A stretch of DNA of 37,747 bases from assembly GCA_002162675.1 (NCBI GenBank), contig MAAE01000020.1, positions 1 to 37,747 on the forward strand, written 5' to 3'. This stretch comes from Colwellia sp. 39_35_sub15_T18 (GTDB lineage: Bacteria; Pseudomonadota; Gammaproteobacteria; Enterobacterales; Alteromonadaceae). This document shows, in pieces, positions 9,430 through 17,851 of this stretch. The translations under genes and the position numbers were made by a program. Positions within the stretch are counted from its first letter, which is position 1; every line of letters starts with the position of its first letter. The notes below the pieces were generated by a model. It was not told the DNA's origin, did not search any database, and saw only the letters and a program-made list of their open reading frames with translations.

Positions 9430-10090
9430 AATTGTTGCCTAAAGAGCTCGAAAGCCTTCAACTTTTATTATTGTTGCTCATGAACTACCTTTTTAGAATT
9501 TAGCATTAATCTCAATTTGCATAACACAAAAAAACACTAAAGAGATTACTAAATAAGTAATTCCCGAAATGAACGGTAATTGCCTTTGTTAACTAGAGGA
9601 ATCTGTTAGTTATTTCTCTAGTTAACCGAAGTTACGTAATAATAGCGAACTTAGCCTACGTTGGCTAAGCAATTCTATTAATACTTTCGTATAAGAAAAA
9701 TTATTTCACTGTCAAAATAACATCTTATTCAACAAGAAGTTTTTTATTTATTTCTTTGTTAAATTACGAAATTACAAAACGCAATTACAGAACGGCTTGA
9801 TTATATAGCTGATGTTAAATAAATTCAATTTTCCTTCGTTGATCATGAGCAATAGTTCTCGGTTGATTTTTAAACGATTCGATGACGCTTATCAAACTTT
9901 AGTCTAATAGCTATTACATTTTAATTTAAAATTGAGGTAGAATGTCGGCAGTTCGATTTACCCAAGTTAAGTCAAAAATGCTGATTATTTTTCCATTCTT
10001 CTTTTAAATAAGGTCTATTCTTATCTACTAGCATTAATCCAGATAATCAGAACACAAATTGTAAATTTAAAATAATAGGGGATAAAACAT
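9430..10090. promoter_or_regulatory. Divergent sdhC / gltA intergenic region
   Basis: This 661-bp stretch has no credible gene and must hold promoters for both sdhCDAB and gltA. I see an 11-bp inverted repeat (GTTAACTAGAG, 9588-9598 with 9616-9626) and a 7-bp one (CTTAGCC / GGCTAAG, 9650-9669), both on the sdhC side. A weak gltA -10 candidate, TAGAAT, is at 9938-9943 with a poor -35. gltA has the ribosome-binding site AGGGGA before its ATG. The region is a likely site of joint TCA-cycle control, but I cannot name a regulator. Confidence 0.5.
9588..9626. repeat. 11-bp inverted repeat in the sdhC leader region
   Basis: GTTAACTAGAG at 9588-9598 is the exact reverse complement of CTCTAGTTAAC at 9616-9626, with a 17-nt spacer. 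It would form a hairpin in sdhC leader RNA about 160 nt before the start. It could equally be a protein-binding site. Confidence 0.6.
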
Positions 10091-11377
10091 ATGGCTGATT
10101 CTAAAGCCTCGCTAAGTATTGATGGTAAAGAAATTACCGAACTGCCTATTCAAAAAGGCACTGCAGGTACTGATGTAATTGATATTAGAACCTTAGGGAG
10201 CCATGGCTACTTCACTTACGACCCTGGCTTTTTAGCTACCGCTTCTTGTGAGTCGTCAATCACCTTCATTGATGGCGGTAAAGGTGTTTTACAACATCGC
10301 GGTTATCCTATTGATAGCCTAGCTAAAGAAGCTGATTACTTAGAAGTTTGTTATATCTTACTTAATGGCGATGCGCCAACTCAAGCTGAATATGACACGT
10401 TTAAGGATATTATCACTAACCATACTATGGTTCATGAAAAGCTAGCCCATTTCTTCCATGGCTTTTTACCTGATGCTCATCCAATGGCGATGATTTGTGG
10501 TGTTGTTGGCGCCTTGTCTTCTTTCTACCACAGTGATTTAGATATTAACGACCCAGAGCAACGCAAACGTAGCGCTCATCGTTTAATTGCTAAAATGCCG
10601 ACCATTTCAGCGATGGCTTATAAATATAGTGTTGGCCAACCTTTTGTTTATCCGCGCAACGATTTATCTTACGCTGAAAACTTCTTACACATGATGTTCT
10701 CTGTACCTGCTGAAGAATATAAAGTGAGCCCTATCGTTGCTAATGCAATGGATAGAATTTTCACTCTTCATGCCGATCACGAACAAAATGCTTCAACGTC
10801 AACAGTACGTTTAGCAGGCTCTTCAGGCGCTAACCCTTATGCATGTATTGCCGCTGGTGTTGCTTCACTTTGGGGTCCTGCACATGGTGGTGCCAACGAA
10901 GCTTGTTTAACCATGCTTGAAGAAATTGGCAGCTTAGACCGTGTTGATGAGTTTGTTGCTAAAGCCAAAGACAAGAATGACCCTTTCCGCCTAATGGGCT
11001 TTGGTCATCGTGTTTATAAGAACTTTGACCCTCGTGCCACGGTAATGCGTGAAACGTGTCATGAAGTACTTAAAGAGCTTGGTATTGACGATCCGTTACT
11101 TGATGTTGCTATGGCATTAGAAAAAGTAGCCTTAGAAGACCCATATTTTATTGAGAAAAAACTTTACCCTAACGTAGACTTCTACTCAGGTATTATCTTA
11201 AAAGCTATTGGTATTCCTTCAAGCATGTTTACTGTCATCTTCGCTATGTCTAGAACGGTTGGTTGGATTGCTCATTGGGATGAAATGTTATCTCAACCGG
11301 GTCAAAAAATCGGTCGTCCTCGTCAAAAATATACTGGCGAAATCAACCGTGAATTTGTATCTTTATCGAAGCGATAA
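10091..11377 (+). CDS. gltA: Citrate synthase (type II, hexameric)
   Basis: GltA condenses acetyl-CoA with oxaloacetate to open the TCA cycle. Its 428 residues fit the NADH-sensitive type II family (E. coli 427). The catalytic triad is visible as H265 in [12 protein letters not shown]306 in [15 protein letters not shown] and D363 in NVDFYSG, one residue beyond E. coli numbering. The N-terminal domain ([14 protein letters not shown]) is the small beta domain of type II enzymes. AGGGGA lies about 9 nt before the ATG, and a terminator follows about 65 bp after the stop. It is transcribed divergently from sdhCDAB. Confidence 0.98.
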   Translation: MADSKASLSIDGKEITELPIQKGTAGTDVIDIRTLGSHGYFTYDPGFLATASCESSITFIDGGKGVLQHRGYPIDSLAKEADYLEVCYILLNGDAPTQAEYDTFKDIITNHTMVHEKLAHFFHGFLPDAHPMAMICGVVGALSSFYHSDLDINDPEQRKRSAHRLIAKMPTISAMAYKYSVGQPFVYPRNDLSYAENFLHMMFSVPAEEYKVSPIVANAMDRIFTLHADHEQNASTSTVRLAGSSGANPYACIAAGVASLWGPAHGGANEACLTMLEEIGSLDRVDEFVAKAKDKNDPFRLMGFGHRVYKNFDPRATVMRETCHEVLKELGIDDPLLDVAMALEKVALEDPYFIEKKLYPNVDFYSGIILKAIGIPSSMFTVIFAMSRTVGWIAHWDEMLSQPGQKIGRPRQKYTGEINREFVSLSKR

Positions 11378-11440
11378 ATGATAACAACAATGCTAATTTC
11401 CCGTTACTAAAATAGCGAATAACGAGCATTGAATCAGACA

Positions 11441-11466
11441 AAAAGGTAGCATTTGCTACCTTTTTT
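11441..11466 (+). terminator. Intrinsic terminator of gltA
   Basis: AAAAGGTAGCA (11441-11451) pairs with TGCTACCTTTT (11454-11464) and runs into TTTTTT. It lies 64 bp after the gltA stop. Confidence 0.85.
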
Positions 11467-11890
11467 ATTGTCTTTTATTAGCTTTAATAGCCTAGAAAAC
11501 ATTTATTTTCCTATAGTTTGCCGACCAAAAGCGTTCATTTATCAATCAAAAGCAGCTAAAAACAAATAAAAACCACTATACTTTTTATTTATTAGAGCAA
11601 TAACTACTATTCACAAAAAAAATATTTTTTTGTGATTCTTCTTATAAAAATGTTCAATTAAAAGTCAATTTTTGCTGATAATCTTTTCGAATTAATCCGA
11701 TAGATCGTATAAAAAGTTATTTGAAACGACTAATATTGACAAATTAAGGTGAAATAATCGTCATCGAAGTGTTTTAGTCAAGGATATAAGCTGCAATTAT
11801 TACCTTAAAGAACATTAGTTTGTTTTAACCACTGTCATTAACTCGCTATAATAGCCGCTGTTGTTTTATAGCGATTAAGCAGTTATTTTT
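11467..11890. promoter_or_regulatory. gltA-tcdA intergenic region with tcdA promoter
   Basis: This very AT-rich gap has no credible gene. A near-perfect palindrome (TCAC-A8-TA-T7-GTGA) lies at 11611-11635. The best promoter for tcdA is TATAAT at 11847-11852 with a weak -35 TTTAAC at 11824-11829 (17-bp spacer), predicting a 5' leader of about 30 nt. No convincing Shine-Dalgarno precedes the tcdA ATG. Confidence 0.5.
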
Positions 11891-12715
11891 ATGTCAGATT
11901 ATTCACTAAGATTTGGTGGCATCGCCCGCCTCTATGGCCAGCATGGCGCACAAACATTAAAAAACTCACATTTTTGTGTCATTGGCATTGGCGGTGTCGG
12001 CTCTTGGGTTGCCGAAGCCCTTGCCCGCAATGGCATAGGTCAACTAACCTTGATAGATCTTGATGATATTTGTATGACTAATATCAACCGTCAAATTCAT
12101 GCGCTGAGCAGCACTATTGGGATGAGTAAAGTAGAGGTGATGTGTGAACGCATTAAGCAAATCAATCCTGATTGTCAGGTTAATGTTATTGAAGACTTTG
12201 TCACTGTCGAAAATTTAACCGAGTTAATGTCAGCGAAGAACATGCCAAGCCAATACGACTATGTGATAGATGCTATTGATGCGGTTGATATAAAAGTGAG
12301 GTTAATTGCCTTTTGCAAGCGCAATAAAATGCCTATCATTACTATTGGCGGTGCCGGTGGTCAAGTTGACCCAAGCCAAATAGCCATCACAGATTTAAGT
12401 AAAACCTATCAAGATCCACTGTTAGCCAAGGTTAAAAATCAATTACGACGTGAATTTAATTTTCCTCGCGCTGATTTAGCCAAAGCCAGCAAAAGAAAGT
12501 TTGCTATCGATGCAGTGTTTTCTACTGAGCAACTTCGTTACCCCGATGCAGCAGGTGATGTTTGCTTAGCAAAACCGGATGTTAATGAGGGCGGAAGCTC
12601 AGCTACGCGTTTAGATTGCAGTGGTGGTTTTGGGGCAACCACGCATGTTACCGCCACGTTTGCTTTTTTTGCAGTCGGTAGAGCAATAGATAAATTGTTG
12701 AAAAAACATAAATAA
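11891..12715 (+). CDS. tcdA: tRNA threonylcarbamoyladenosine dehydratase
   Basis: TcdA (CsdL, YgdL) uses ATP to cyclise t6A to ct6A at position 37 of ANN-decoding tRNAs. The 274 residues form an E1/ThiF/MoeB-type fold. The nucleotide motif GIGGVGSWVAEALARNGIG (about residues 32-50) is followed by the acidic DLDDICMTNINRQ segment, and DAIDAVDIKVRLIAFC contains the conserved Asp loop. In E. coli the gene sits beside csdA-csdE, which feed sulfur to it. Here it faces the CsdA-CsdE fusion tail to tail, 153 bp away, so the functional link survives although the strand arrangement differs. Confidence 0.93.
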   Translation: MSDYSLRFGGIARLYGQHGAQTLKNSHFCVIGIGGVGSWVAEALARNGIGQLTLIDLDDICMTNINRQIHALSSTIGMSKVEVMCERIKQINPDCQVNVIEDFVTVENLTELMSAKNMPSQYDYVIDAIDAVDIKVRLIAFCKRNKMPIITIGGAGGQVDPSQIAITDLSKTYQDPLLAKVKNQLRREFNFPRADLAKASKRKFAIDAVFSTEQLRYPDAAGDVCLAKPDVNEGGSSATRLDCSGGFGATTHVTATFAFFAVGRAIDKLLKKHK

Positions 12716-12750
12716 TTCCCTATTGTATTTATTCAGCTTAGAGATACTTA

Positions 12751-12826
12751 CCACAGAGAGCACCGAGAATAATAAAATATCTATATAGGCTTAAAAAGCC
12801 CTCTGTGAAGCATCACGGCTCGGTGG
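12751..12826. repeat. Paired CACAGAG / CACCGAG inverted segments between tcdA and csdA
   Basis: CACAGAG (12752-12758) and CACCGAG (12761-12767) have their reverse complements CTCTGTG (12801-12807) and CTCGGTG (12819-12825) downstream. The order would cross if both stems formed at once. A small GGCTT-AAA-AAGCC hairpin sits between them (12788-12800). The block lies between two convergent genes and may serve as terminator material or be a repeat relic. Confidence 0.5.
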
Positions 12827-12868
12827 TGACTAGTTACTTTCTGTTTATATTTAGCGCCAACGAGTTCC

Positions 12869-14572
12869 CTACAATGATAAAGCTTTTATTTTTTCAACAA
12901 TAGCCAACACGCCATTACCTCGCGAAGGACTCAGTTGTTGCATCAAACCTAGTTTGTCAAAGTATTCTTCAATATCAAAAGTTTGTATTTGCTCTGCGGT
13001 TTTACCATTAAAAGCCGCTAATACTATCACTAACAAACCTCGAATTATTCTCGCATCACTGTCAGCTTGAAAATAAAATATTGCCTGTTTATCTTGTCTT
13101 GACACCAGCCATGCTAAGCTTTCGCAGCCATGAATTAATGATTGCTCATGACGATCATGGCTAGCTAATCGTGGCAATTTTTTACTCAGCAACATAATTT
13201 CACGATGACGATTATGCCAGCCAGTAAGATGAGCAAACTGTTTAATAATGTCATTGCTATTAAGTGCACTGCTTTGTTGTAAGTGCTGCTTAGCAGTAAC
13301 ACCGTTGACAGTAAGGTGACTATCGCTCGCCATGATGATTTTTTCTAAACAAGTAATAAAGTAGTCAATTTCTTCAATCGTATTGTAGGGCGCCATTGAT
13401 ACACGTAAACAGCCCGAAAGTGATAAATATTCCATTAAAGGCATAGCACAATGATGGCCACTTCGAATAGCAATACCAAAACTATCCAAAGCGCTTGCTA
13501 TATCTTGGTTATGGTGACCTTCCACAGTAAAAGCAAGCACGGGAATATCTGGGACATCACGCACAACAAATTTAATTTGAGATATTTGTGCTAACGCTCG
13601 ATAACAATGCTGAATAAGCAAATTCTCATATTGCATTATATCTTGATGGCAAAATTGTTTCATAAATTTGATTGCCTGAGCAAAAGCAATGACACCAGCA
13701 ATATTAGGTGTTCCCGCCTCAAACTTAAATGGCAAAACGTTAAATGTTGTCGGTTGATTAAAACTAACCTTTTTGATCATTTCGCCACCCAATTGATAGG
13801 GTGGCATAGCGTCAAGTAAAACTTGTTTACCATAAAGTACACCAACACCTGTTGGTCCATACATTTTATGGGCGGAAAAAAGATAAAAATCACAATCAAG
13901 CGCTTGTACATCAACAGGAAAATGTGCCACTGCTTGGGCGCCATCAATAATGGTCACCGCGCCCACGGCTTTTGCTTTGGCAATAATAGCCTCAATAGGG
14001 TTTACTTTACCTAATACGTTTGACACATGGCCACAACAAACTATTTTAGTTTTATCGTTAATAAGTCGTTCAAAATTAGCAAGATCAATACGGCCATCTT
14101 CATCAAGCGTTAATACTTTAATAATCGCTGCAGTTTGCTTTGCTAACAATTGCCAAGGAACAATATTGGCATGATGCTCACTGACCGCGATAATAATTTC
14201 ATCGCCGGGGGAAAGTATTTGATGACCAAGCGTATTGGCAATTAAATTAATACTTTCGGTCGCGCCCTTAGTCCAGATAATCTCTTTGCTTGATTTAGCA
14301 TTAATGAAGTCTTTAACATCGGCTCTAGCTTGCTCAAAAGCAGACGTTGCTTTGGCACTTAATGCGTGTGATGCACGGTGCACATTGGCATTATACTCTT
14401 GATAGAATGTTTGATGGCTATCAATAACACAGTTTGGTTTTTGTGTAGTGGCACCATTATCAAAGTACACAAAAGCATGGTTTACACCTGGAACTGATTT
14501 TTCCTGATCATGCCTTGTAGCACTTGGGTTACTACTACCAAGTAGAGGAAATTGTTGCCGAAATTTTTTCAC
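12869..14572 (-). CDS. csdA: Cysteine desulfurase CsdA fused to sulfur acceptor CsdE (SufS-SufE type)
   Basis: One 567-residue frame joins two enzymes that are usually separate. Residues about 1-415 are a PLP class-V cysteine desulfurase: K236 in FSAHKMYGPTG holds PLP, and C375 in RSGHHCAMPLM takes the persulfide. Residues about 440-567 are a SufE/CsdE domain (FAHLTGWHNRHREIM) with acceptor C483 in LIHGCESLAWLV. A linker of about 25 residues connects them. I start at GTG 14572 because AAAGAG lies just upstream and the KKFRQQFPLL segment matches the family; a GTG at 14611 adds 13 hydrophobic residues without a ribosome-binding site. Neighbour tcdA supports CsdA-CsdE over SufS-SufE. Confidence 0.92.
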   Translation of the reverse strand: MKKFRQQFPLLGSSNPSATRHDQEKSVPGVNHAFVYFDNGATTQKPNCVIDSHQTFYQEYNANVHRASHALSAKATSAFEQARADVKDFINAKSSKEIIWTKGATESINLIANTLGHQILSPGDEIIIAVSEHHANIVPWQLLAKQTAAIIKVLTLDEDGRIDLANFERLINDKTKIVCCGHVSNVLGKVNPIEAIIAKAKAVGAVTIIDGAQAVAHFPVDVQALDCDFYLFSAHKMYGPTGVGVLYGKQVLLDAMPPYQLGGEMIKKVSFNQPTTFNVLPFKFEAGTPNIAGVIAFAQAIKFMKQFCHQDIMQYENLLIQHCYRALAQISQIKFVVRDVPDIPVLAFTVEGHHNQDIASALDSFGIAIRSGHHCAMPLMEYLSLSGCLRVSMAPYNTIEEIDYFITCLEKIIMASDSHLTVNGVTAKQHLQQSSALNSNDIIKQFAHLTGWHNRHREIMLLSKKLPRLASHDRHEQSLIHGCESLAWLVSRQDKQAIFYFQADSDARIIRGLLVIVLAAFNGKTAEQIQTFDIEEYFDKLGLMQQLSPSRGNGVLAIVEKIKALSL

Positions 14573-14665
14573 TTCAAAACTCTTTATTAATAGGCTTGCT
14601 AAAATAATCACATCATCATTGTGTCACAATTATACCTTACAGTTAGGGTCTAGTTCGCTTATAAA

Positions 14666-14693
14666 TTAACTTGTTAATATTTTCAGTTAAAAT
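14666..14693 (+). promoter_or_regulatory. Candidate promoter of the small gene at 14782
   Basis: TTAACT (14666-14671) and TAAAAT (14688-14693) are separated by 16 bp and read toward the small gene. The match is fair, not strong. Confidence 0.35.
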
Positions 14694-14781
14694 AAAGTGC
14701 AGCCAATAAGGGATATGCAAGATTTATCAGCCCTTTTGAGCTATCATAACTGATGTAGAACTAGTTCAAAGGAGGAATATT

Positions 14782-15072
14782 ATGGCATTGTATTCTTGGT
14801 TTTTAGATGCAAAAAAGAAACAAAATAACAATAGTTCATTGATAGTCAAGGAAGCTAAAAAGTCGACTATTCACAATAAATATTTAGAAAGCTACACTAT
14901 GTGGCCAATAGCAAGAGTTATTCAAGGTCAGCAAGTAACACCACCATTGAAAAAAGAACTGCTGGCTAAAAAAGATGAAAATGCACGCTTAACTGCCACG
15001 AAATCAACTTCCGTAAAGAAGATTTCTTTACCAACGGTATTAGCGGTTAGAAATACAAATAATACCGTGTAA
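14782..15072 (+). CDS. Small basic protein of unknown function
   Basis: I do not recognise this 96-residue protein. It starts MALYSWFLDAKKKQNNN and is lysine-rich and hydrophilic, with no signal peptide, membrane segment or cysteines. The middle segment (YTMWPIARVIQGQQVTPPLKKELL) is the most protein-like part. AAAGGAGGAA lies 7-8 nt before the ATG, one of the best ribosome-binding sites in the window, and a candidate promoter sits about 90 bp upstream, so I regard it as a real monocistronic gene. A hairpin at 15099-15129 follows it. The overlapping reverse frame (14928-15152) has no such support. Confidence 0.65.
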   Translation: MALYSWFLDAKKKQNNNSSLIVKEAKKSTIHNKYLESYTMWPIARVIQGQQVTPPLKKELLAKKDENARLTATKSTSVKKISLPTVLAVRNTNNTV

Positions 15073-15098
15073 ACATTCTGCTCATATTTATAAAACTT

Positions 15099-15129
15099 CT
15101 GCTTATAAAAGTTATGTTTATAAGAGCAG
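15099..15129. terminator. Hairpin after the small gene (weak terminator)
   Basis: CTGCTTATAAA (15099-15109) pairs with TTTATAAGAGCAG (15117-15129), leaving a 2-nt bulge. The following bases are AT-rich but not a clean T-run, so termination is uncertain. Confidence 0.35.
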
Positions 15130-15158
15130 TATTTAAAAATATTATTTACCACACTACC

Positions 15159-15189
15159 TTTACAAGGTAATTAAAAACTACCTTGTAAA
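15159..15189. repeat. Perfect 11-bp hairpin at the end of the protease-like gene
   Basis: TTTACAAGGTA (15159-15169) pairs with TACCTTGTAAA (15179-15189), and the stop codon of the minus-strand gene lies in the 9-nt loop. No T-run follows on the minus strand. It may protect the 3' end of the nlpI-protease transcript. Confidence 0.5.
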
Positions 15190-16775
15190 ACTTTTTCTCG
15201 TCTACCCTGTTTACTTTCCCAAAGTGCCGACCGCTTAAGCCAAAAGTTTGCTTGTGTAAGATTGCCCTGCTGAAAATGAGCTAAAGCAATATTGTAGTGA
15301 AAGCTTGGCATTAAAAATTGAAATGCCCCCTCCTGCAAAAATGATAAATATTCTGGAGGAAAAGCCAATGAAAAATATTGCATCTTGGTCGATTTAGCGA
15401 GGGGTTTGTAGGCACTATAATGAGACTTGCCAGATAAATTATCACTGACGATATTATTATTGACGGTATTGTCATTGACGGTAATACTATTAACAGTATT
15501 GTCACAAGTTTGCGCAGTAAAAATCCCCACTTCATCTGCAAACTGTTTAGGTGTACCTAACCACCATTTTTGTGGTGTTAATGAAGCTTGTCCTGGCATT
15601 AATTGTAAAATGGGCGTACTTGCTTTAATTTGCTGTCCCCAAGCTAGTTGCAGTAATATTTTTGCTCTAATATCAGCTCGGCTACCTTGATATCGACTTG
15701 CTAAAACAGCAATATTTTCTGAAAAAGCCTGCTCTTGTGCTACTTTACATGCGACATGATCTTTAGCTAGAGGATATTCGTCAACAAAGCCTAATAAATG
15801 ACTAATTTCATGGACAAGAACATCAATATTATCATTAACATCAATATACAGTGCGCCAAGGTGAACATTAGCGCCGCCTTCCGGTAACATAGCTCCGACA
15901 AAGCGCGTATTGATACTCTCAGCTAAGTGTTGCCAGTGTTGTTCATTACATTGTATTGCTTGTGCGGCTTCAGCACGGCAAGCCAATGCATTTATGGCTA
16001 TATAGCGTACTGGTGCAAAGCAAACAGTTTGCTTTAAGGCATATTGCTCAACGCCTTTAATTAACTGCTCAAGACGTTGTAAATGAGCAAAGCGAGTGGC
16101 GAAGAGCTGAATACTATTAGCGCAAGTAGCTGCATGTTTATTATTATCACTGACACTTAGCACTTGATATTTACTGATGTTATCCAGCAATAAACGCCCT
16201 TGTTTATTATTTTTCAGCTGCTTAGTAAAGCCAGCGATACTCTGCTTAACCACATTGATATCACCGCGATTAACAGCCAAATTAATCCTCAGTATTTGTG
16301 CCGCTAAAGTGTTAGATTGATCTTCAAACTTGGCAGCAACCTTGGCAAGTTGCGCTAAAATATCATCAGCGCCAGTGAAGTTGTTAAGGTCAAAATAATA
16401 TTGTGCTAAAGCAACAAAGGCGGGTGGGAATTCAAGTCTGATCGCTTGTTGATACCAAACAATAGCTTGAGATATTGATTTTTTCTCTAGATAAAAACCG
16501 GCCAGCTGATAGGCAGCTTGCCCTTGCCTTTTGGCTAGCTTTTTTGCCAACAGTAACCAAGAATCACTATGCTTTGTAGACTGTTGCCAGGCATGCTGTA
16601 ACGCGGCGTCATTGTTTTGTTGTAAGGCAAAATTAAGCTGAATTTTAGTATATTCATCAGTTGTTATCTGTTTCGTTAAATATTGAGATAAACAAAACGA
16701 GCTTGAGGGTACAAGCATTAACAAACATGCTAATAATCCTATTCTTATCCATGGATAGCTTGCGTGTCTGCTCAT
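15171..16775 (-). CDS. Secreted TPR protein with zinc-metalloprotease-like HExxH motif
   Basis: An N-terminal signal peptide (IRIGLLACLLMLVPSSSF) precedes TPR/Sel1-like helices (about residues 50-160, with AYQLAGFYLEKKSISQAIVWY). A later HEISHLLGFVDEY motif (residues 322-334) has the HExxHxxG...DEY pattern seen in M64-like peptidases; H322 and H326 would bind zinc and E323 would be catalytic. A short degenerate tandem repeat (DNTVN type) follows, then a final TPR-like segment. I choose ATG 16775 (534 residues) over TTG 16778. It begins 9 nt after the nlpI stop, so the two are probably cotranscribed. I do not know a named homologue; envelope proteolysis is inference. Confidence 0.7.
   Translation of the reverse strand: MSRHASYPWIRIGLLACLLMLVPSSSFCLSQYLTKQITTDEYTKIQLNFALQQNNDAALQHAWQQSTKHSDSWLLLAKKLAKRQGQAAYQLAGFYLEKKSISQAIVWYQQAIRLEFPPAFVALAQYYFDLNNFTGADDILAQLAKVAAKFEDQSNTLAAQILRINLAVNRGDINVVKQSIAGFTKQLKNNKQGRLLLDNISKYQVLSVSDNNKHAATCANSIQLFATRFAHLQRLEQLIKGVEQYALKQTVCFAPVRYIAINALACRAEAAQAIQCNEQHWQHLAESINTRFVGAMLPEGGANVHLGALYIDVNDNIDVLVHEISHLLGFVDEYPLAKDHVACKVAQEQAFSENIAVLASRYQGSRADIRAKILLQLAWGQQIKASTPILQLMPGQASLTPQKWWLGTPKQFADEVGIFTAQTCDNTVNSITVNDNTVNNNIVSDNLSGKSHYSAYKPLAKSTKMQYFSLAFPPEYLSFLQEGAFQFLMPSFHYNIALAHFQQGNLTQANFWLKRSALWESKQGRREKVLQGSF
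15444..15503. repeat. In-frame minisatellite, four 15-bp units
   Basis: Four consecutive 15-bp units related to ATTGACGGTATTGTC run from 15444 to 15503 inside the protease-like gene. They encode pentapeptides such as DNTVN, SITVN and NNIVS on the minus strand. The 15-bp period keeps the frame, so copy number could change without breaking the protein. Confidence 0.75.
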
Positions 16776-16784
16776 CAATTAAAG

Positions 16785-17711
16785 CTAACTTGGGTTATTA
16801 ACTTCTGTTACCGAAACTTTTTTTATTCGCATTAAATCTAATTCTAACTTTGCATATCTGTGTTCAACAAATTCATAAACATTGGTGCTTATTGATAATT
16901 TGAAAAAATTCATTGCCGCACCAGAGTGACCTTGCATTTGATTATATTTGCCAAGATAAAAATAAGCCTCACACAATCTATCGGTTAATGCTTTGTTAGA
17001 ATTGACCCCTTGCGCTAAACCGCTAATAAAATCTTCTTGGCTTATATTACCTAAATATAAATGCACAACTTGCTTAGCCCAGTTTGCATCATCAATTAAG
17101 CTAGCTTTTAGGGATAAATTTTCCTTTGCACTTTCTGGACTCATTTGATATTGAGCCAGATAAAGCCATAACAAACGGTAAGGATCATCATCATGGTTAT
17201 GAGAAAACATTTCAAAATCTTGTGCCGCTAACTCAGGTCTATCACCATAATAAAGGGCTATACCTCTATTTAAATAGGCATATTCATGGCTTGGCTCTAA
17301 CTCTAATACCGAGTCAAATTTTTCATAAGCTTGTGAAAACTCACGTATTTGAGTGAAATAAATACCCAAAAAATTATAAGCATCAGCTAGCTTATTATTG
17401 AGCTGTAATGCTTGAGTAAAATCTATGCGTGCTAAAGTGCGTAAACCGACACTATCGTATAGCACACCACGATCAAATAAAATTTTAGCGCTTTGCTCAT
17501 CAGTCAATTTAGCTCTATTCAGAAAGTCAGAATAGCGTGCTATAGCAATTTCACTTTTAAAGTTAACGGGGGCTGGTTCAGCAATAATTAATTGTTCTAG
17601 CCCTACGCCTTGTGAACGATTATTTGCACTGGTTGATGTTGCACAGCCTTGTACCAGCAATGTTCCACAAATCAAAAACATCAGGATGATTTTATTTAAA
17701 AATGAATTCAC
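16785..17711 (-). CDS. nlpI: Lipoprotein NlpI (TPR adaptor)
   Basis: This 308-residue outer-membrane lipoprotein begins with a signal peptide ending in LLVQGC, putting the lipidated cysteine at C23. TPR units follow (about residues 60-185, with ADAYNFLGIYFTQIREFSQAYEKFDSVLELEPSHEYAYLNRGIALYY in register). In E. coli NlpI scaffolds the protease Prc to degrade the peptidoglycan hydrolase MepS. The position just downstream of pnp is the same as in E. coli. The start is GTG with TAAGG upstream; a terminator separates it from pnp. The next gene is a protease-like TPR protein, which fits a role in envelope proteolysis. Confidence 0.9.
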   Translation of the reverse strand: MNSFLNKIILMFLICGTLLVQGCATSTSANNRSQGVGLEQLIIAEPAPVNFKSEIAIARYSDFLNRAKLTDEQSAKILFDRGVLYDSVGLRTLARIDFTQALQLNNKLADAYNFLGIYFTQIREFSQAYEKFDSVLELEPSHEYAYLNRGIALYYGDRPELAAQDFEMFSHNHDDDPYRLLWLYLAQYQMSPESAKENLSLKASLIDDANWAKQVVHLYLGNISQEDFISGLAQGVNSNKALTDRLCEAYFYLGKYNQMQGHSGAAMNFFKLSISTNVYEFVEHRYAKLELDLMRIKKVSVTEVNNPS

Positions 17712-17785
17712 TAAATGACCTTAGTAATGGGAGTAATGATAAATTTGCATCTCTCGATTGTACTTTAATTTAGCGCTAATAACAC

Positions 17786-17813
17786 AAGAAAAAAGGAGCC
17801 ATTAGGCTCCTTT
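17786..17813 (-). terminator. Intrinsic terminator between pnp and nlpI
   Basis: On the minus strand AAAGGAGCC-TAAT-GGCTCCTTT is followed by TTT and CTTG. The 9-bp stem is identical to that of the rpsO terminator. It lies 38 bp after pnp. Confidence 0.85.
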
Positions 17814-17851
17814 GTCAACTAAGTCACCGTTAAGTGACTATTCAGCAAGAA

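Noticed and set aside
11611..11635. CRP-like site from TCACA and TGTGA
   Set aside because: The half-sites are in the reverse order and wrong spacing for CRP (TGTGA-N6-TCACA).
14573..14611. Upstream GTG start of the CsdA-CsdE fusion
   Set aside because: It lacks a ribosome-binding site and adds 13 hydrophobic residues not seen in the family.
14928..15152. 74-residue minus-strand frame overlapping the small gene at 14782
   Set aside because: The plus-strand gene has a far better ribosome-binding site; the reverse frame is rich in Tyr, Phe and Lys from AT-rich DNA.
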